A stretch of 64,000 bases of DNA from positions 62,001 through 126,000 of the forward strand of contig NZ_SJDV01000001.1 of the NCBI RefSeq assembly GCF_004332155.1, written 5' to 3'. This stretch comes from Gramella sp. KN1008 (GTDB taxonomy: Bacteria; Bacteroidota; Bacteroidia; Flavobacteriales; Flavobacteriaceae). Shown piece after piece: positions 18,208-29,211 of this stretch. How positions within the stretch are numbered: the first letter of the stretch is position 1; each line of letters begins with the position of its first letter. The notes beneath the pieces were generated by a model that was not told where the DNA came from, searched no databases, and saw only the letters and a program-made list of their open reading frames with translations. Position numbers and translations under genes: made by a program.

Positions 18208-18238
18208 TTTGTCAGAACTCACTTTAGCCCTATCTTTG
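18208..18238 (+). promoter_or_regulatory. Promoter of miaB
   Basis: TTTG (18208-18211) and TATCTTTG (18231-18238) match the flavobacterial promoter with a spacer of exactly 19 bases, 33 bases before the miaB start. Confidence 0.75.
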
Positions 18239-18271
18239 CCCATCTAAAAACCGAAAGGTTATTGAAGAATT

Positions 18272-19717
18272 ATGGAGAAGATAATAGACGAAAAGAAACA
18301 GGGAAACTCTTTGGTTATGGAGCCTAAGGCTGAAAATGGCCGGAAACTTTTCATTGAAAGTTACGGCTGCCAGATGAACTTCAGTGATTCAGAGATCGTG
18401 GCTTCCATCCTTTCAAAAGAAGGATTTAATACCACCCAGAATCTTGAGGAGGCCGATCTGGTTTTAGTGAACACCTGTTCAATTAGGGAGAAAGCAGAAC
18501 AGACTGTGCGTAAACGTCTGGAAAAATATAATGCCGTTAAAAGGATAAATCCCGGAATGAAAGTGGGTGTACTTGGTTGTATGGCCGAGCGCCTTAAAAG
18601 CAAATTCCTGGAAGAAGAAAAAATAGTAGACCTCGTTGTGGGTCCTGATGCTTATAAAGACCTTCCCAATCTTATAAACGAGGTTGAAGAAGGCCGAAAC
18701 GCGGTAAATGTAATTCTTAGTAAAGAAGAGACCTACGGAGATATATCACCGGTGAGGCTGCAATCTAATGGAGTGTCGGCATTCGTCTCCATCACAAGGG
18801 GGTGTGATAATATGTGCACCTTTTGCGTGGTGCCTTTTACAAGAGGACGTGAACGTAGCCGTGACCCGCAAAGTATTATTGAAGAAGTGAACGACCTTGC
18901 GGCAAAAGGCTTTAAGGAAATCACGCTTCTTGGGCAGAATGTGGATAGCTACCTGTGGTATGGTGGAGGATTAAAAAAGGATTTTAAGAATGCTACAGAA
19001 ATTCAGAAGGCAACGGCGACTAATTTCGCGGGACTTTTAAAGCTGGTTGCTGAAGCTCAGCCAAAGATGAGGATTCGTTTTTCAACTTCCAATCCGCAGG
19101 ATATGACCCTGGATGTGATAGAGGTAATGGCAAAATACAGGAATATCTGTAAGTATATTCATTTGCCGGTACAGAGTGGAAGCGATCGCATTTTGAAAAA
19201 AATGAACCGTCTTCATACTCGTGAAGAATATTTCACGCTGATTGATAATATCAAGAAATTGATCCCGGATTGCGGGATCTCACATGATATCATTACCGGT
19301 TTCCCAACTGAAACAGAGGAAGATCATAAAGACACGCTATCCCTTATGGAATATGTGAAATATGATTTTGGTTTTATGTTCGCTTATTCTGAAAGGCCTG
19401 GAACAATGGCTGAGAGAAAATTTGAAGATGATGTTCCTGAAGATGTCAAGAAAAGAAGGCTGACAGAAATTGTGAATCTTCAGCAGGAACACAGTAAATA
19501 TAATACTGAGAAATACCTGGGGAAAACCGTTGAGGTGCTTATAGAAAAAGAATCAAAAAAATCTGATGCTCACTGGAGCGGTAGAAATTCACAAAATACC
19601 GTGGTGGTATTTCCAAAAGAGAATTACCAGGTAGGCGATTTTGTGAACGTGAAGATCGAAGATTGTACCAGTGCGACTCTCATTGGTACTGCCGTAGATT
19701 ACAGTGATAATAACTAA
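18272..19717 (+). CDS. miaB: tRNA-2-methylthio-N6-dimethylallyladenosine synthase MiaB
   Basis: A 481-residue radical SAM methylthiotransferase acting on i6A37 in tRNA. The N-terminal MTTase domain carries the first cluster cysteines ([29 protein letters not shown]), the radical SAM motif is C178, C182, C185 ([10 protein letters not shown]), and a TRAM domain ends the protein. An N-terminal tail of about 25 residues precedes the conserved part. It heads a run of genes (sigma-54 activator, lptE, TPR protein, secG) on one strand. Confidence 0.97.
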   Translation: MEKIIDEKKQGNSLVMEPKAENGRKLFIESYGCQMNFSDSEIVASILSKEGFNTTQNLEEADLVLVNTCSIREKAEQTVRKRLEKYNAVKRINPGMKVGVLGCMAERLKSKFLEEEKIVDLVVGPDAYKDLPNLINEVEEGRNAVNVILSKEETYGDISPVRLQSNGVSAFVSITRGCDNMCTFCVVPFTRGRERSRDPQSIIEEVNDLAAKGFKEITLLGQNVDSYLWYGGGLKKDFKNATEIQKATATNFAGLLKLVAEAQPKMRIRFSTSNPQDMTLDVIEVMAKYRNICKYIHLPVQSGSDRILKKMNRLHTREEYFTLIDNIKKLIPDCGISHDIITGFPTETEEDHKDTLSLMEYVKYDFGFMFAYSERPGTMAERKFEDDVPEDVKKRRLTEIVNLQQEHSKYNTEKYLGKTVEVLIEKESKKSDAHWSGRNSQNTVVVFPKENYQVGDFVNVKIEDCTSATLIGTAVDYSDNN

Positions 19718-19781
19718 AAGGAAATTACAGTTGCTGGTTTTTCAAACTGAAGACTGTCTACTGAAATCTGAAAAATTGTAA

Positions 19782-21044
19782 ATGGAATCAGTTCAGGCAA
19801 TAAAACAAAGATTCGGGATTATAGGGGACGACCCTAAACTTAATCGCGCTATTGAAAAGGCGATACAGGTGGCTCCAACAGACATCTCGGTGCTTGTAAC
19901 CGGTGAAAGCGGGGTTGGGAAGGAAAGTATTCCCAAGATCATCCATGCGCTTTCCCACAGGAAACATGGAAAATATATAGCTGTCAACTGCGGTGCTATT
20001 CCTGAAGGGACCATAGATAGTGAGCTTTTTGGCCACGAAAAAGGAGCGTTTACGGGCGCTACCCAAACCAGGAATGGATATTTTGAAGTGGCTGATGGAG
20101 GTACGATCTTTCTTGATGAGGTAGGTGAATTGCCGTTGCCAACCCAGGTAAGGCTCTTACGCGTACTGGAAAATGGAGAATTCATCAAAGTAGGTTCCTC
20201 CAAGGTGCAAAAGACCAATGTGAGGATCGTGGCGGCTACCAATATCAATATGTTTGAATCCATTAAGAAAGAGAAATTTCGTGAAGATCTTTATTATAGG
20301 CTAAGCACTATAGAAATCAACCTGCCTCCGCTGCGTGAGAGAAAGGACGATATTCATCTTTTATTCAGGAAATTCGCTTCAGATTTTGGCCTGAAATATA
20401 AGATGCCTACCATCAAGCTTGAGGATGAGGCGGTAGAGCTTCTGAAGAAATATCGCTGGGGTGGAAATATCCGTCAGCTTCGTAATATTGCGGAACAGAT
20501 CTCTGTCTTAGAACAGGACAGGAGTATAAGTGCTGAAGAGCTTAGACACTATCTTCCCGATGTTGGAAGCAATCTTCCTGCTGTGATCGCCGATAAGAAG
20601 AAGGAAGGTGATTTCAGTAATGAGAGGGAGATCCTTTATAAGGTGCTTTTTGATATGAAAAGCGATCTGAACGACCTGAAAAAGCTTACTTTGAAACTGA
20701 TGCAGGAGGGAGATACCAAGCAGGTGCAGGATGAGAACGAAGGCCTTATTCAGAAGATCTATGGCAACAGCGGAAACGATATTGATGAAGCCGATATAGA
20801 TGAAGATAAGCTGGAAGTCCTTCAGATCCCTCAGCAGAATACCCCTCAAAAACAGGAGGAAAAGGATAAGTATTATTTTGCCGAAGAGATCCAAGAAGAA
20901 GAGACGCTTTCCCTGCAGGACAAGGAGCTGGAGCTTATCAAAAAATCCCTGGAAAGACATAATGGGAAGCGAAAGGCTGCGGCAGAAGAACTGGGTATAA
21001 GTGAACGAACGCTTTACCGAAAGATCAAACAATATAATTTATAG
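19782..21044 (+). CDS. Sigma-54-dependent transcriptional activator without receiver domain
   Basis: A 420-residue bacterial enhancer-binding protein. The AAA+ domain begins near residue 10 with Walker A GESGVGKES, has the sigma-54 contact loop GAFTGAT, Walker B GGTIFLDEVGELP and the R-finger region LRERKDDI. An acidic, probably disordered segment (about 265-370) leads to a C-terminal Fis-type helix-turn-helix (NGKRKAAAEELGISERTLYRK). There is no N-terminal receiver, GAF or PAS domain, so activity must be controlled by another protein or by expression. Targets are unknown. Confidence 0.93.
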   Translation: MESVQAIKQRFGIIGDDPKLNRAIEKAIQVAPTDISVLVTGESGVGKESIPKIIHALSHRKHGKYIAVNCGAIPEGTIDSELFGHEKGAFTGATQTRNGYFEVADGGTIFLDEVGELPLPTQVRLLRVLENGEFIKVGSSKVQKTNVRIVAATNINMFESIKKEKFREDLYYRLSTIEINLPPLRERKDDIHLLFRKFASDFGLKYKMPTIKLEDEAVELLKKYRWGGNIRQLRNIAEQISVLEQDRSISAEELRHYLPDVGSNLPAVIADKKKEGDFSNEREILYKVLFDMKSDLNDLKKLTLKLMQEGDTKQVQDENEGLIQKIYGNSGNDIDEADIDEDKLEVLQIPQQNTPQKQEEKDKYYFAEEIQEEETLSLQDKELELIKKSLERHNGKRKAAAEELGISERTLYRKIKQYNL

Positions 21045-21137
21045 CACTAAAGCTTTCAGCTCTAAGCTGGTATTCCGGAATTTATTATTTTGGTTCTGTT
21101 ATAGCTTAGTGCTTATCGCTTAAAGCCTATAGCTTTA
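21041..21137. repeat. Imperfect inverted AGCACTAA/TTAGTGCT spacer repeat
   Basis: The spacer between the sigma-54 activator and lptE is made of related words on opposite strands: atAGCACTAAagct at the left and agctTTAGTGCT-like agcttagtgct at the right, with further AGCTTTA/TAAAGC words. It resembles the short modular spacer repeats of flavobacteria. Its role is unknown; it could form a weak hairpin in the lptE leader. Confidence 0.35.
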
Positions 21138-21141
21138 AAAA

Positions 21142-21645
21142 ATGAAGAAACTACTTTTAATATTTTGCTCCGCTTTACTATTTACACTACACTCTTGTGG
21201 TATCTACTCTTTTACCGGAGCCGATACCGGTGCTGCAGAAACCTTTCAGGTTAATTTCTTTCAGAACAATGCAGATCTGGTGGAACCGGGAATAGACAGG
21301 ACGTTTACGAATTCGTTACAGGACCTTATCCAGAACCAGACGAGCCTGAGTCTGGTGAACAATAATGGGGATCTGGTGTTTGAAGGGGAGATCACAGAAT
21401 ATTACATCTCTCCCATGTCTGCCACAGCACAGAATACGGCTGCTCAGAACAGGCTGACTATCTCCATAAATGTTCGCTATTACAATACTCTTGAGCCGGA
21501 AAAGGATTTTGAAAGACGTTTCTCATTTTATTACGATTATCCGGCCGCTACACAACTGGTGGGAGCGAATCTTGAAACTGCTCTCGATGAAATATATACC
21601 CGTTTAACTCAGGATATCTTCAATGCAGCTTTAACCGATTGGTAA
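21142..21645 (+). CDS. lptE: LPS-assembly lipoprotein LptE
   Basis: A 167-residue lipoprotein with signal peptide and lipobox LHSCG (Cys about residue 19), then the Bacteroidota LptE pattern GIYSFTGA, VEPGIDRTFTNSLQDLI and an ISINVRYYNT strand. LptE plugs the LptD barrel and helps to place lipopolysaccharide in the outer leaflet. The position between the sigma-54 activator and secG is common in the phylum. Its stop overlaps the next start by one base (TAATG). Confidence 0.9.
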   Translation: MKKLLLIFCSALLFTLHSCGIYSFTGADTGAAETFQVNFFQNNADLVEPGIDRTFTNSLQDLIQNQTSLSLVNNNGDLVFEGEITEYYISPMSATAQNTAAQNRLTISINVRYYNTLEPEKDFERRFSFYYDYPAATQLVGANLETALDEIYTRLTQDIFNAALTDW

Positions 21646-22529
21646 TGGATGTAAAGACTCTCACATATTTGTTGGAAAATCCGGGTGAAATTACCGCGGA
21701 ACAGACCCGTGAGTTGGAAAAGGTGCTGGAGAAAGCTCCTTATTTTCAGGCGGCCAGGGCCATCAGGTTAAAAGGCCTAAAAGAACATCAGGAATTCAGT
21801 TATAATGCGGCACTGAAAAAGACGGCGGCATACACTACAGATAGAAGTATACTCTTCGATTTTATAACTTCCGAAGAATTCAATCAGAATCAGATCGCAC
21901 GGCAGATACGTGAGCAGGAAGAAAGACTTAAACAGATCACGGTTTATGAACCCGAAGAAGTACATGGCCGGAGAAGTATAGATATCAATGAGGCTATAAA
22001 GATGAAGCAGTCTGAGTCTGAAAGGGTGATGGATCCTGCTTTATTTGAAAAAATTAATAATGAGAAAGCTGAAGAGCATTCTGAAGATAGTCAAAAAGGG
22101 ATATCTTCGGAAGAAAGGCTGGGTCTGGGGAAACCGCTTGTGTTTGATCAGGCAGAGTCACATTCATTTTCCGAATGGCTGAAACTTACAAAGGCCCAGC
22201 CGGTAGAAAGGGAGCAGGAAGAGAATAGAAATGAGGAGACCGAAGAGAGCAGGTCCAGAAAATTTGAGCTTATAGAGGAATTCATTTCAAAGAATCCAAG
22301 AATAAAACCGGGTAAAACCGCGACCAAAGTAAATCTTGCCGAACAAAGTACTGCACCCCCCGAATCCCTGATGACAGAGACTCTTGCAAAGGTTTATCTG
22401 GAACAAAAAAACTATAAAAAAGCCATCCAGGCATATAAAATATTAATTTTGAAAAATCCCGAAAAAAGTGGTTTCTTTGCAGACCAAATTCGGGCAATAG
22501 AGAAATTACAGGATACTAATAACGAATAA
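21645..22529 (+). CDS. TPR-like protein conserved beside secG, function unknown
   Basis: A protein of about 294 residues from ATG at 21645; an in-frame TTG six bases upstream is less likely. The N-terminal part is helical and opens with MDVKTLTYLLENPGEITAEQ, the centre is charged and probably disordered, and the C-terminus holds a TPR-like pair (MTETLAKVYLEQKNYKKAIQAYKILI). No signal peptide is seen. The TAATG overlap with lptE and the two-base gap to secG suggest a single operon. The function is not known; a scaffold role at the envelope is only a guess. Confidence 0.85.
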   Translation: MDVKTLTYLLENPGEITAEQTRELEKVLEKAPYFQAARAIRLKGLKEHQEFSYNAALKKTAAYTTDRSILFDFITSEEFNQNQIARQIREQEERLKQITVYEPEEVHGRRSIDINEAIKMKQSESERVMDPALFEKINNEKAEEHSEDSQKGISSEERLGLGKPLVFDQAESHSFSEWLKLTKAQPVEREQEENRNEETEESRSRKFELIEEFISKNPRIKPGKTATKVNLAEQSTAPPESLMTETLAKVYLEQKNYKKAIQAYKILILKNPEKSGFFADQIRAIEKLQDTNNE

Positions 22530-22531
22530 GA

Positions 22532-22876
22532 ATGAGTACATTCACTATTTTTTTAGCTTTAATAATTATCGTGGCATTTTTGCTGGTAGTTGTGATAATG
22601 GTTCAGAACCCTAAAGGAGGAGGGCTTTCTTCTTCTTTCGGCGGTGGCGGTCAGCAAATGGGAGGAGTCAAGAAGACTACAGATTTTCTTGATAAGAGTA
22701 CCTGGACACTTGCTACTTTACTGCTGGTATTGATCTTACTTTCTAACGTGACCATTATGGATGCTCCGGGAGAGGCAGCGCCAGGGGTTTTTGAAAGTGA
22801 CGAGCCTGTGGAAACTGAAGTTCCTGCAACTCAAACTCCGGCACAACAACCGATGGATACTGACAGCACTCAGTAG
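22532..22876 (+). CDS. secG: Preprotein translocase subunit SecG
   Basis: A 114-residue SecG with two membrane helices (about 4-24 and 54-73) joined by a Gly-rich loop (NPKGGGLSSSFGGGGQQMGG). It stimulates SecYEG-mediated export. The C-terminal 35 residues form an acidic Pro/Thr-rich tail that is longer than in E. coli. A strong terminator follows, which separates this operon from groES. Confidence 0.94.
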   Translation: MSTFTIFLALIIIVAFLLVVVIMVQNPKGGGLSSSFGGGGQQMGGVKKTTDFLDKSTWTLATLLLVLILLSNVTIMDAPGEAAPGVFESDEPVETEVPATQTPAQQPMDTDSTQ

Positions 22877-22900
22877 ATTTAAGAAAATATTAATAATTAA

Positions 22901-22935
22901 AAAATGCCAGCTTATGACAAGCTGGCATTTTTTAT
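22901..22935 (+). terminator. Rho-independent terminator after secG
   Basis: A 13-base-pair stem AAAATGCCAGCTT / AAGCTGGCATTTT (22901-22913 with 22919-22931) has a five-base loop and is followed by T residues. Confidence 0.93.
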
Positions 22936-22941
22936 TTGGTA

Positions 22942-22972
22942 TTGGCAGGAATAAGGCACTGGCATAATTTTA
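22942..22972 (+). promoter_or_regulatory. Likely promoter of groES-groEL
   Basis: TTGG (22942) and TAATTTTA (22965-22972) approach the flavobacterial -33 and -7 boxes with a spacer of about 20 bases, 57 bases before groES. No CIRCE inverted repeat was found. Confidence 0.45.
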
Positions 22973-23028
22973 GAAATATCCCTTACCGACTTTAAAAAAT
23001 TGATTAACTAAAAATAAAATTCAAAAAA

Positions 23029-23304
23029 ATGGGACTAAACATTAAACCGCTTTCAGACAGGGTTGTTATTGAGCCTGTTGCTGCAGAAAATAAGACTGCA
23101 TCTGGTATCATTATTCCTGAGACTGCAAAAGAAAAACCACAAAAAGGTAAGGTAGTGGCAGTTGGTTCAGGAACAAAAGACCACAAGATGACCGTTAAGG
23201 AAGGCGATATGGTGCTTTATGGTAAATATGCCGGCACAGAGCTTAAACTTGAAGGGACAGATTATCTTATTATGCGGGAAGATGATATACTAGCGATAGT
23301 ATAG
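23029..23304 (+). CDS. groES: Co-chaperonin GroES
   Basis: A 91-residue Cpn10 with the mobile loop ([25 protein letters not shown]) and the C-terminal [13 protein letters not shown]. It caps the GroEL chamber. The operon groES-groEL is complete; 104 bases separate the two genes. Confidence 0.98.
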   Translation: MGLNIKPLSDRVVIEPVAAENKTASGIIIPETAKEKPQKGKVVAVGSGTKDHKMTVKEGDMVLYGKYAGTELKLEGTDYLIMREDDILAIV

Positions 23305-23387
23305 GTTTCACTTCAGTAAATTTTTCCTTTTCAGGAAACAATTCAAAAAATCAATTAACCAATATTTTTCAAAGTTTCATTAACTAA

Positions 23388-25049
<1,662 letters not shown>

Positions 25050-25080
25050 GATAGACATTAGACGTTAGATCTTAGACTAA
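25050..25080. repeat. TTAGAC-type spacer repeat after groEL
   Basis: Directly after the groEL stop, variants of one word (agacatt, agacgtt, agatctt, agact) follow each other in tandem. This is the degenerate simple repeat often seen in flavobacterial intergenic DNA, as I recall it. Confidence 0.4.
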
Positions 25081-25099
25081 AAGATTTAACAGGCTTAAT

Positions 25100-25134
25100 A
25101 AAAAACCTGCTTCTAATATGAAGCAGGTTTTTTG
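25100..25134. terminator. Bidirectional terminator between groEL and the SRPBCC gene
   Basis: A 14-base-pair stem AAAAAACCTGCTTC / GAAGCAGGTTTTTT (25100-25113 with 25120-25133) with a six-base loop has T runs on both strands and lies between two convergent genes. Confidence 0.93.
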
Positions 25135-25155
25135 GTTTTTACGCCTGTTTGAGAT

Positions 25156-25614
25156 TTACTTTGGTTCTTTCATAAAGTCATAACCTCCTTTGCGAAGGTT
25201 GATTCCAAATTCCAGATAGGCTTTAAGACAGGCCAGGAAGTTAGCCCAACCTCCGGAATTTCGACCATACCACTGAATTCCTTCTTCATTATCCGGCATT
25301 TTCCCTTCAGTAATCCTAACCAGAGTTTTGTTGTCAGATTTTTTTTCAAGTTTTATCTCTACCAAAAGTGTCTTACCAGGTGAACCCTCCCATTCAAACT
25401 CAATTAATTCGGGTTTAATAATCTTTTTTCCGGTCACCGGGAATTTTACGTCAAATTCCGGAAATTTCCAGGTAACTGTTTTTCCTTCTTCTAAATCTCC
25501 GGTACTTTCTGAAATAAAGTAGTTGGACATTTTCTCCGGATCTACAATCGCTTCAAAAACTTCTTCTGCAGATTTGGAGATCTGCAATGCTGATTTTATT
25601 TCAAGGTCTTTCAT
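25156..25614 (-). CDS. SRPBCC / AHSA1-family protein
   Basis: A 152-residue START-like protein of the AHSA1 type: IKSALQISKSAEEVFEAIVDPEKMSNYFISESTG at the start and a C-terminal helix with GWANFLACLKAYLEFG. These folds bind hydrophobic ligands or client proteins in the cytosol; the ligand is unknown. It is a single gene convergent with groEL. Confidence 0.88.
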   Translation of the reverse strand: MKDLEIKSALQISKSAEEVFEAIVDPEKMSNYFISESTGDLEEGKTVTWKFPEFDVKFPVTGKKIIKPELIEFEWEGSPGKTLLVEIKLEKKSDNKTLVRITEGKMPDNEEGIQWYGRNSGGWANFLACLKAYLEFGINLRKGGYDFMKEPK

Positions 25615-25763
25615 CGTAAAGTTCTAATATTTCTGGTTGGATCATGTTAAATTACTATTTATCCCCTTGCGAGCAAAATATATGGTGGGTAAGTATTCTG
25701 CAGATTAAATGGATTTAACCCATGTTTTTTTAATTATCTTGGGTCTCAAAACCGATCGATTAA

Positions 25764-27245
25764 ATGAACCAGAATATTAAAAGGTTCCTTCTGTTTTTAG
25801 GACCTTTGATCTTTATAGTACTTCAAATTGTGGGTAAACCGGCGTCGATGTCTGAAGAAGCATTCGATGTATTGGGCGTAACGATCTGGATGGCATTGTG
25901 GTGGATATTTGAAGTGATTCCTATAGCGGTAACCGCAATCCTGCCCATAATACTTTTTCCTCTTACCGGAGCAGTTGATATTGAAACTACCACGGCCGCA
26001 TTTGGACACAAGTATGTATTTCTATACTTCGGTGGTTTTATTTTGGCAGTGGCCATAGAAAAATGGGATCTTCATAAAAGGATCGCGCTTTCCATAATCC
26101 ATCTCATAGGGACAAATATCAAATACATTATTCTTGGTTTTATGGTAGCCACGGCTTTTATGTCCATGTGGATATCTAATACGGCAACCTCGGTAATGAT
26201 GCTCCCCATAGGTATAGCAATAATAAGTCAGTTGAAAAACAGCCCGGAGACGAATACACAACAGAATGAAAGCTTTGGCAAAGCCCTGATGCTGGCAATC
26301 GCTTACAGTGCGTCTATAGGTGGGATAGCAACCCTTATAGGAACTCCGCCCAACCTGGTCTTTGCCGGGATAGTTGAGGAACTATACGGGATCGAGATCA
26401 GTTTTACTAAATGGATCATGTTAGGTCTGCCTATTTCTGTTTTCCTATTATTTCTCTGCTGGAAATATCTTACCAGCCAGGCTTTTGACTTCAAGCATCA
26501 TAGATTCCCGGGCGGAAGAAGTGAGATAAAAAGGTTATTACAGGAACTGGGTGTGATAAGTAAACAGGAGAAAAGAGTATTAATTGTTTTTGGTCTAACA
26601 GCATTTTGCTGGATAACCAGGAGTTTTTTGATTCAACCTATTTTACCATTCATTGATGATACGATAATAGCAATAACCGCGGCTGTATGTCTTTTTATTC
26701 TTCCTTCTGGCAAGCCAGGGCAAAAACTTATTAGCTGGGAAGAGGCGGTAAGGATTCCCTGGGGAATAATCCTGCTTTTTGGAGGAGGGATGGCGCTGGC
26801 TAAAGGATTTGGAGAAACCGGCCTGGCTGTCTGGATAGGTGAACAATTAACCAACCTTGAAAATCTACCTCTTTTCCTTTTAGTTATAGTCCTTGTTGCC
26901 GCTGTGAATTTTCTAACCGAAGTGACCTCCAATCTGGCTACCACTGCTATGCTGTTACCCATTCTGGCTCCTATGGCGGTGGCATTGGATCTCCATCCTT
27001 ACTTCTTAATGGTAGGAGCCACCTTAGCTGCATCCTGTGCTTTTATGTTGCCTGTGGCCACTCCACCAAATGCTGTGGTTTTTGGATCGGGCCATTTGCA
27101 TATTCCAGATATGATAAGAACAGGAATATGGATGAATATAGTTTCTATAATTATTATAAGTCTGGTGGTCTACTTTGCACTTCCAGTCATTTGGGAGTTT
27201 TATCCGGAGGTTATTCCAAAGAAGTTCGAATTGTCAGCTTTCTAA
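25764..27245 (+). CDS. SLC13/DASS-family sodium:anion symporter
   Basis: A 493-residue carrier with about twelve hydrophobic segments. The two signature hairpins are seen as FMSMWISNTATSVMMLPI and FLTEVTSNLATTAMLLPIL (SNT motifs that bind sodium and substrate), with GGIATLIGTPPNL between them. Members import dicarboxylates, citrate or sulfate with sodium, in keeping with a marine host. The 3' end overlaps the convergent AraC-type gene by 12 bases. Confidence 0.92.
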   Translation: MNQNIKRFLLFLGPLIFIVLQIVGKPASMSEEAFDVLGVTIWMALWWIFEVIPIAVTAILPIILFPLTGAVDIETTTAAFGHKYVFLYFGGFILAVAIEKWDLHKRIALSIIHLIGTNIKYIILGFMVATAFMSMWISNTATSVMMLPIGIAIISQLKNSPETNTQQNESFGKALMLAIAYSASIGGIATLIGTPPNLVFAGIVEELYGIEISFTKWIMLGLPISVFLLFLCWKYLTSQAFDFKHHRFPGGRSEIKRLLQELGVISKQEKRVLIVFGLTAFCWITRSFLIQPILPFIDDTIIAITAAVCLFILPSGKPGQKLISWEEAVRIPWGIILLFGGGMALAKGFGETGLAVWIGEQLTNLENLPLFLLVIVLVAAVNFLTEVTSNLATTAMLLPILAPMAVALDLHPYFLMVGATLAASCAFMLPVATPPNAVVFGSGHLHIPDMIRTGIWMNIVSIIIISLVVYFALPVIWEFYPEVIPKKFELSAF

Positions 27246-28289
27246 ATTTTCGGCGCCTTCCATTTTATCCTTCATATTATTTCTCTTTGTCTTGAGGAAA
27301 TACTTGGGGCTTACTCCGTATTTTTCCTTGAAGATCTTTGAGAAATAACTTCTGTTATTCAGTCCGATAGACGTTACTATCTCAGATATGTTTTTTTCTG
27401 AAACCATAAGCATTTTCTTGGCAGCCTCCAGCTTTACATGTTGCATGTATTTATTTACCGTAAGATTGTAAACATATTTGAAGCCTTCCTGAAGTTTGTT
27501 GACATTGGTTCCGGCTTCCTTAGCCAGGGACTCCACGGTATGATTGGTGCTTAGATCCCCCTGGATACGTTTGGCTACATAATCTACTTTCTGGATATCT
27601 GATTTTCTAAGGATCTTTGGCAGGTGTTCGCTGTTTTCATCATCTTCGTACTGGGCTATTTGTATAACCATCATTTCAAACGCCTTGCCTTCTAAATAGA
27701 GGTTTCTTAGAAATCCGGTATAATCCTTAGTGTTTATTGCCTCCATTAGGTCGGCTGCCTTAATACTGTAATTGCCCTGATAAAAGAACTGATTTTTAGA
27801 GACCGAATCTTTAAAAAGCTGTTTGAGAGTTGGGTCAAGATCTTTAAAATCATAATTAGACCTGTGAGCGAAAATAGATCTTATTATTTCCAGGCTGGAC
27901 ACATGGGTGGGAGTGTTTTTCCGAAAGTAGAGAGTATGACCCTCATATCCACTGCTGCTAACAACTATGTTTTGAAATGTATCAATCGTGTGTATTTTTT
28001 CCTTTTTCTGAAAGCTATGCCCCACCTTCCCTTCAGAACAGAAAATGAATTTTAAAGGGTGAACGGTATTGATGGAAAAATGAATCTCTACATCTTCGAA
28101 GAACTTGCAGTTATAGGTAACATAACCAATACCGGAGTCAAAGCTACATCCTCTAATATATCCTTCTCCAATTTCTGAAGGAATATTAACATTGAGTTCG
28201 CCACTTTTATCTTCCAGTCTGGTGTTCAAAGCACTTGCAATGTCCTCCAGAATCTCATTTACAGGCAGGGTTTTTACATCTATTCTCAT
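27234..28289 (-). CDS. AraC-family transcriptional regulator
   Basis: A 351-residue regulator with a C-terminal AraC/XylS double helix-turn-helix (about 245-340: NHTVESLAKEAGTNVNKLQEGFK, then NISEIVTSIGLNNRSYFSKIFKEKYGVSPKYF). The N-terminal 230 residues look like a ligand-sensing region without a clear match. It diverges from the small membrane protein gene and the arsenosugar cluster across a 296-base AT-rich spacer; whether it controls them is not known. Confidence 0.9.
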   Translation of the reverse strand: MRIDVKTLPVNEILEDIASALNTRLEDKSGELNVNIPSEIGEGYIRGCSFDSGIGYVTYNCKFFEDVEIHFSINTVHPLKFIFCSEGKVGHSFQKKEKIHTIDTFQNIVVSSSGYEGHTLYFRKNTPTHVSSLEIIRSIFAHRSNYDFKDLDPTLKQLFKDSVSKNQFFYQGNYSIKAADLMEAINTKDYTGFLRNLYLEGKAFEMMVIQIAQYEDDENSEHLPKILRKSDIQKVDYVAKRIQGDLSTNHTVESLAKEAGTNVNKLQEGFKYVYNLTVNKYMQHVKLEAAKKMLMVSEKNISEIVTSIGLNNRSYFSKIFKEKYGVSPKYFLKTKRNNMKDKMEGAENLES

Positions 28290-28585
28290 TTGCAGGGTAG
28301 GAACTAATAAAGCCTAATAAAGTTAATTGTTTTTAACAAACTATTTAAAAAAATCGAAGGGTAAAATTATAGTTTGTGTGAAAAAATTAAGAATTGCATG
28401 GAAACATATCTTTTTTTGAGGCAATGGTAATGTGAAAAACGTTATTTTTCGAGCAGCTAAACCTTAATTAATGCTTGTTATCCGGTTTTTTTTGAGAAAA
28501 ACATAAAATCAGAATGATTTGTTAAATATATTTAAGCTTTTCGAGCTCCCTTCTTTTTATTATAACTTCATGAAAAAATAGTATT

Positions 28586-28768
28586 ATGAGTGCAAAAAAG
28601 GACAGGTCTTCGCCGGTGCCAACCAAACACCGCGAATCCGAAGAAGGAAGAAATCAGTCCACAGAGACCCGAACCGGGGGCTCGGGACCAAAATTATGGG
28701 TTGTTATACTAATTGTTATCGTTTTTTTGCTTATCATTCTTTCCATAACCGGCGTGGTGAATCTGTAA
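28586..28768 (+). CDS. Small single-pass membrane protein
   Basis: A 60-residue protein. The first 36 residues are hydrophilic and rich in Ser, Glu, Arg and Gly; residues about 38-56 form one strongly hydrophobic helix (LWVVILIVIVFLLIILSI). I do not recognise it. It lies 59 bases before the arsenosugar genes on the same strand, but the palindromic gap suggests a separate unit. Confidence 0.6.
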   Translation: MSAKKDRSSPVPTKHRESEEGRNQSTETRTGGSGPKLWVVILIVIVFLLIILSITGVVNL

Positions 28769-28802
28769 AACTACTCGCCTTAAATTTTCGTAAATATTAA
28801 AA

Positions 28803-28815
28803 ATGCTTAAAGCAT
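28803..28815. promoter_or_regulatory. Small palindrome before the arsenosugar genes
   Basis: ATGCTTAAAGCAT is a perfect palindrome around a central A, 12 bases before the first cluster gene. It could be an operator half-site pair or chance in AT-rich DNA. Confidence 0.25.
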
Positions 28816-28827
28816 AAAAGATCTGTT

Positions 28828-29163
28828 ATGTCTAAAAACTATTATGATCCTGCCGATCTTAGAAAATTCGGTGAAATTACCGAATGGAGTGAGGAACTTG
28901 GTAAAAAATTCTTTGATTACTATGGAAAGGTATTCGAGGAAGGTGCGCTATCTGCAAGGGAAAAATCCTTAATAGCTCTTGCTGTTTCTCATGTGGTGAA
29001 ATGCCCTTATTGTATAGATGCCTATACTAAAGACGGACTTCAGAGAGGGATCACCAAGGAAGAAATGATGGAGGCTGTACATGCCGGGGCAGCTATAGAA
29101 AGTGGAGCTACTCTTGTACACGGAGTTCAGATGATGAATAAATATAAAAAGCTGAGTATGTAA
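28828..29163 (+). CDS. Arsenosugar biosynthesis-associated peroxidase-like (AhpD-fold) protein
   Basis: A 111-residue carboxymuconolactone decarboxylase/AhpD-fold protein. The redox CxxC pair is C59 and C62 (VVKCPYCIDAYTKDG). Close relatives are named for their constant association with arsM and arsS. It may reduce oxidised arsenicals or protect the thiol chemistry of the pathway. It is the first gene of the cluster, 48 bases before arsS. Confidence 0.88.
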   Translation: MSKNYYDPADLRKFGEITEWSEELGKKFFDYYGKVFEEGALSAREKSLIALAVSHVVKCPYCIDAYTKDGLQRGITKEEMMEAVHAGAAIESGATLVHGVQMMNKYKKLSM

Positions 29164-29211
29164 GTTTGTTCAGGAATTCTGAACTAAATAACAATCCTAG
29201 AAGATCCCTTT

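Noticed and set aside
20508..21032. A 174-codon minus-strand frame within the sigma-54 activator gene
   Set aside because: It is fully antisense to a gene with intact AAA+ and helix-turn-helix motifs and has no independent support.
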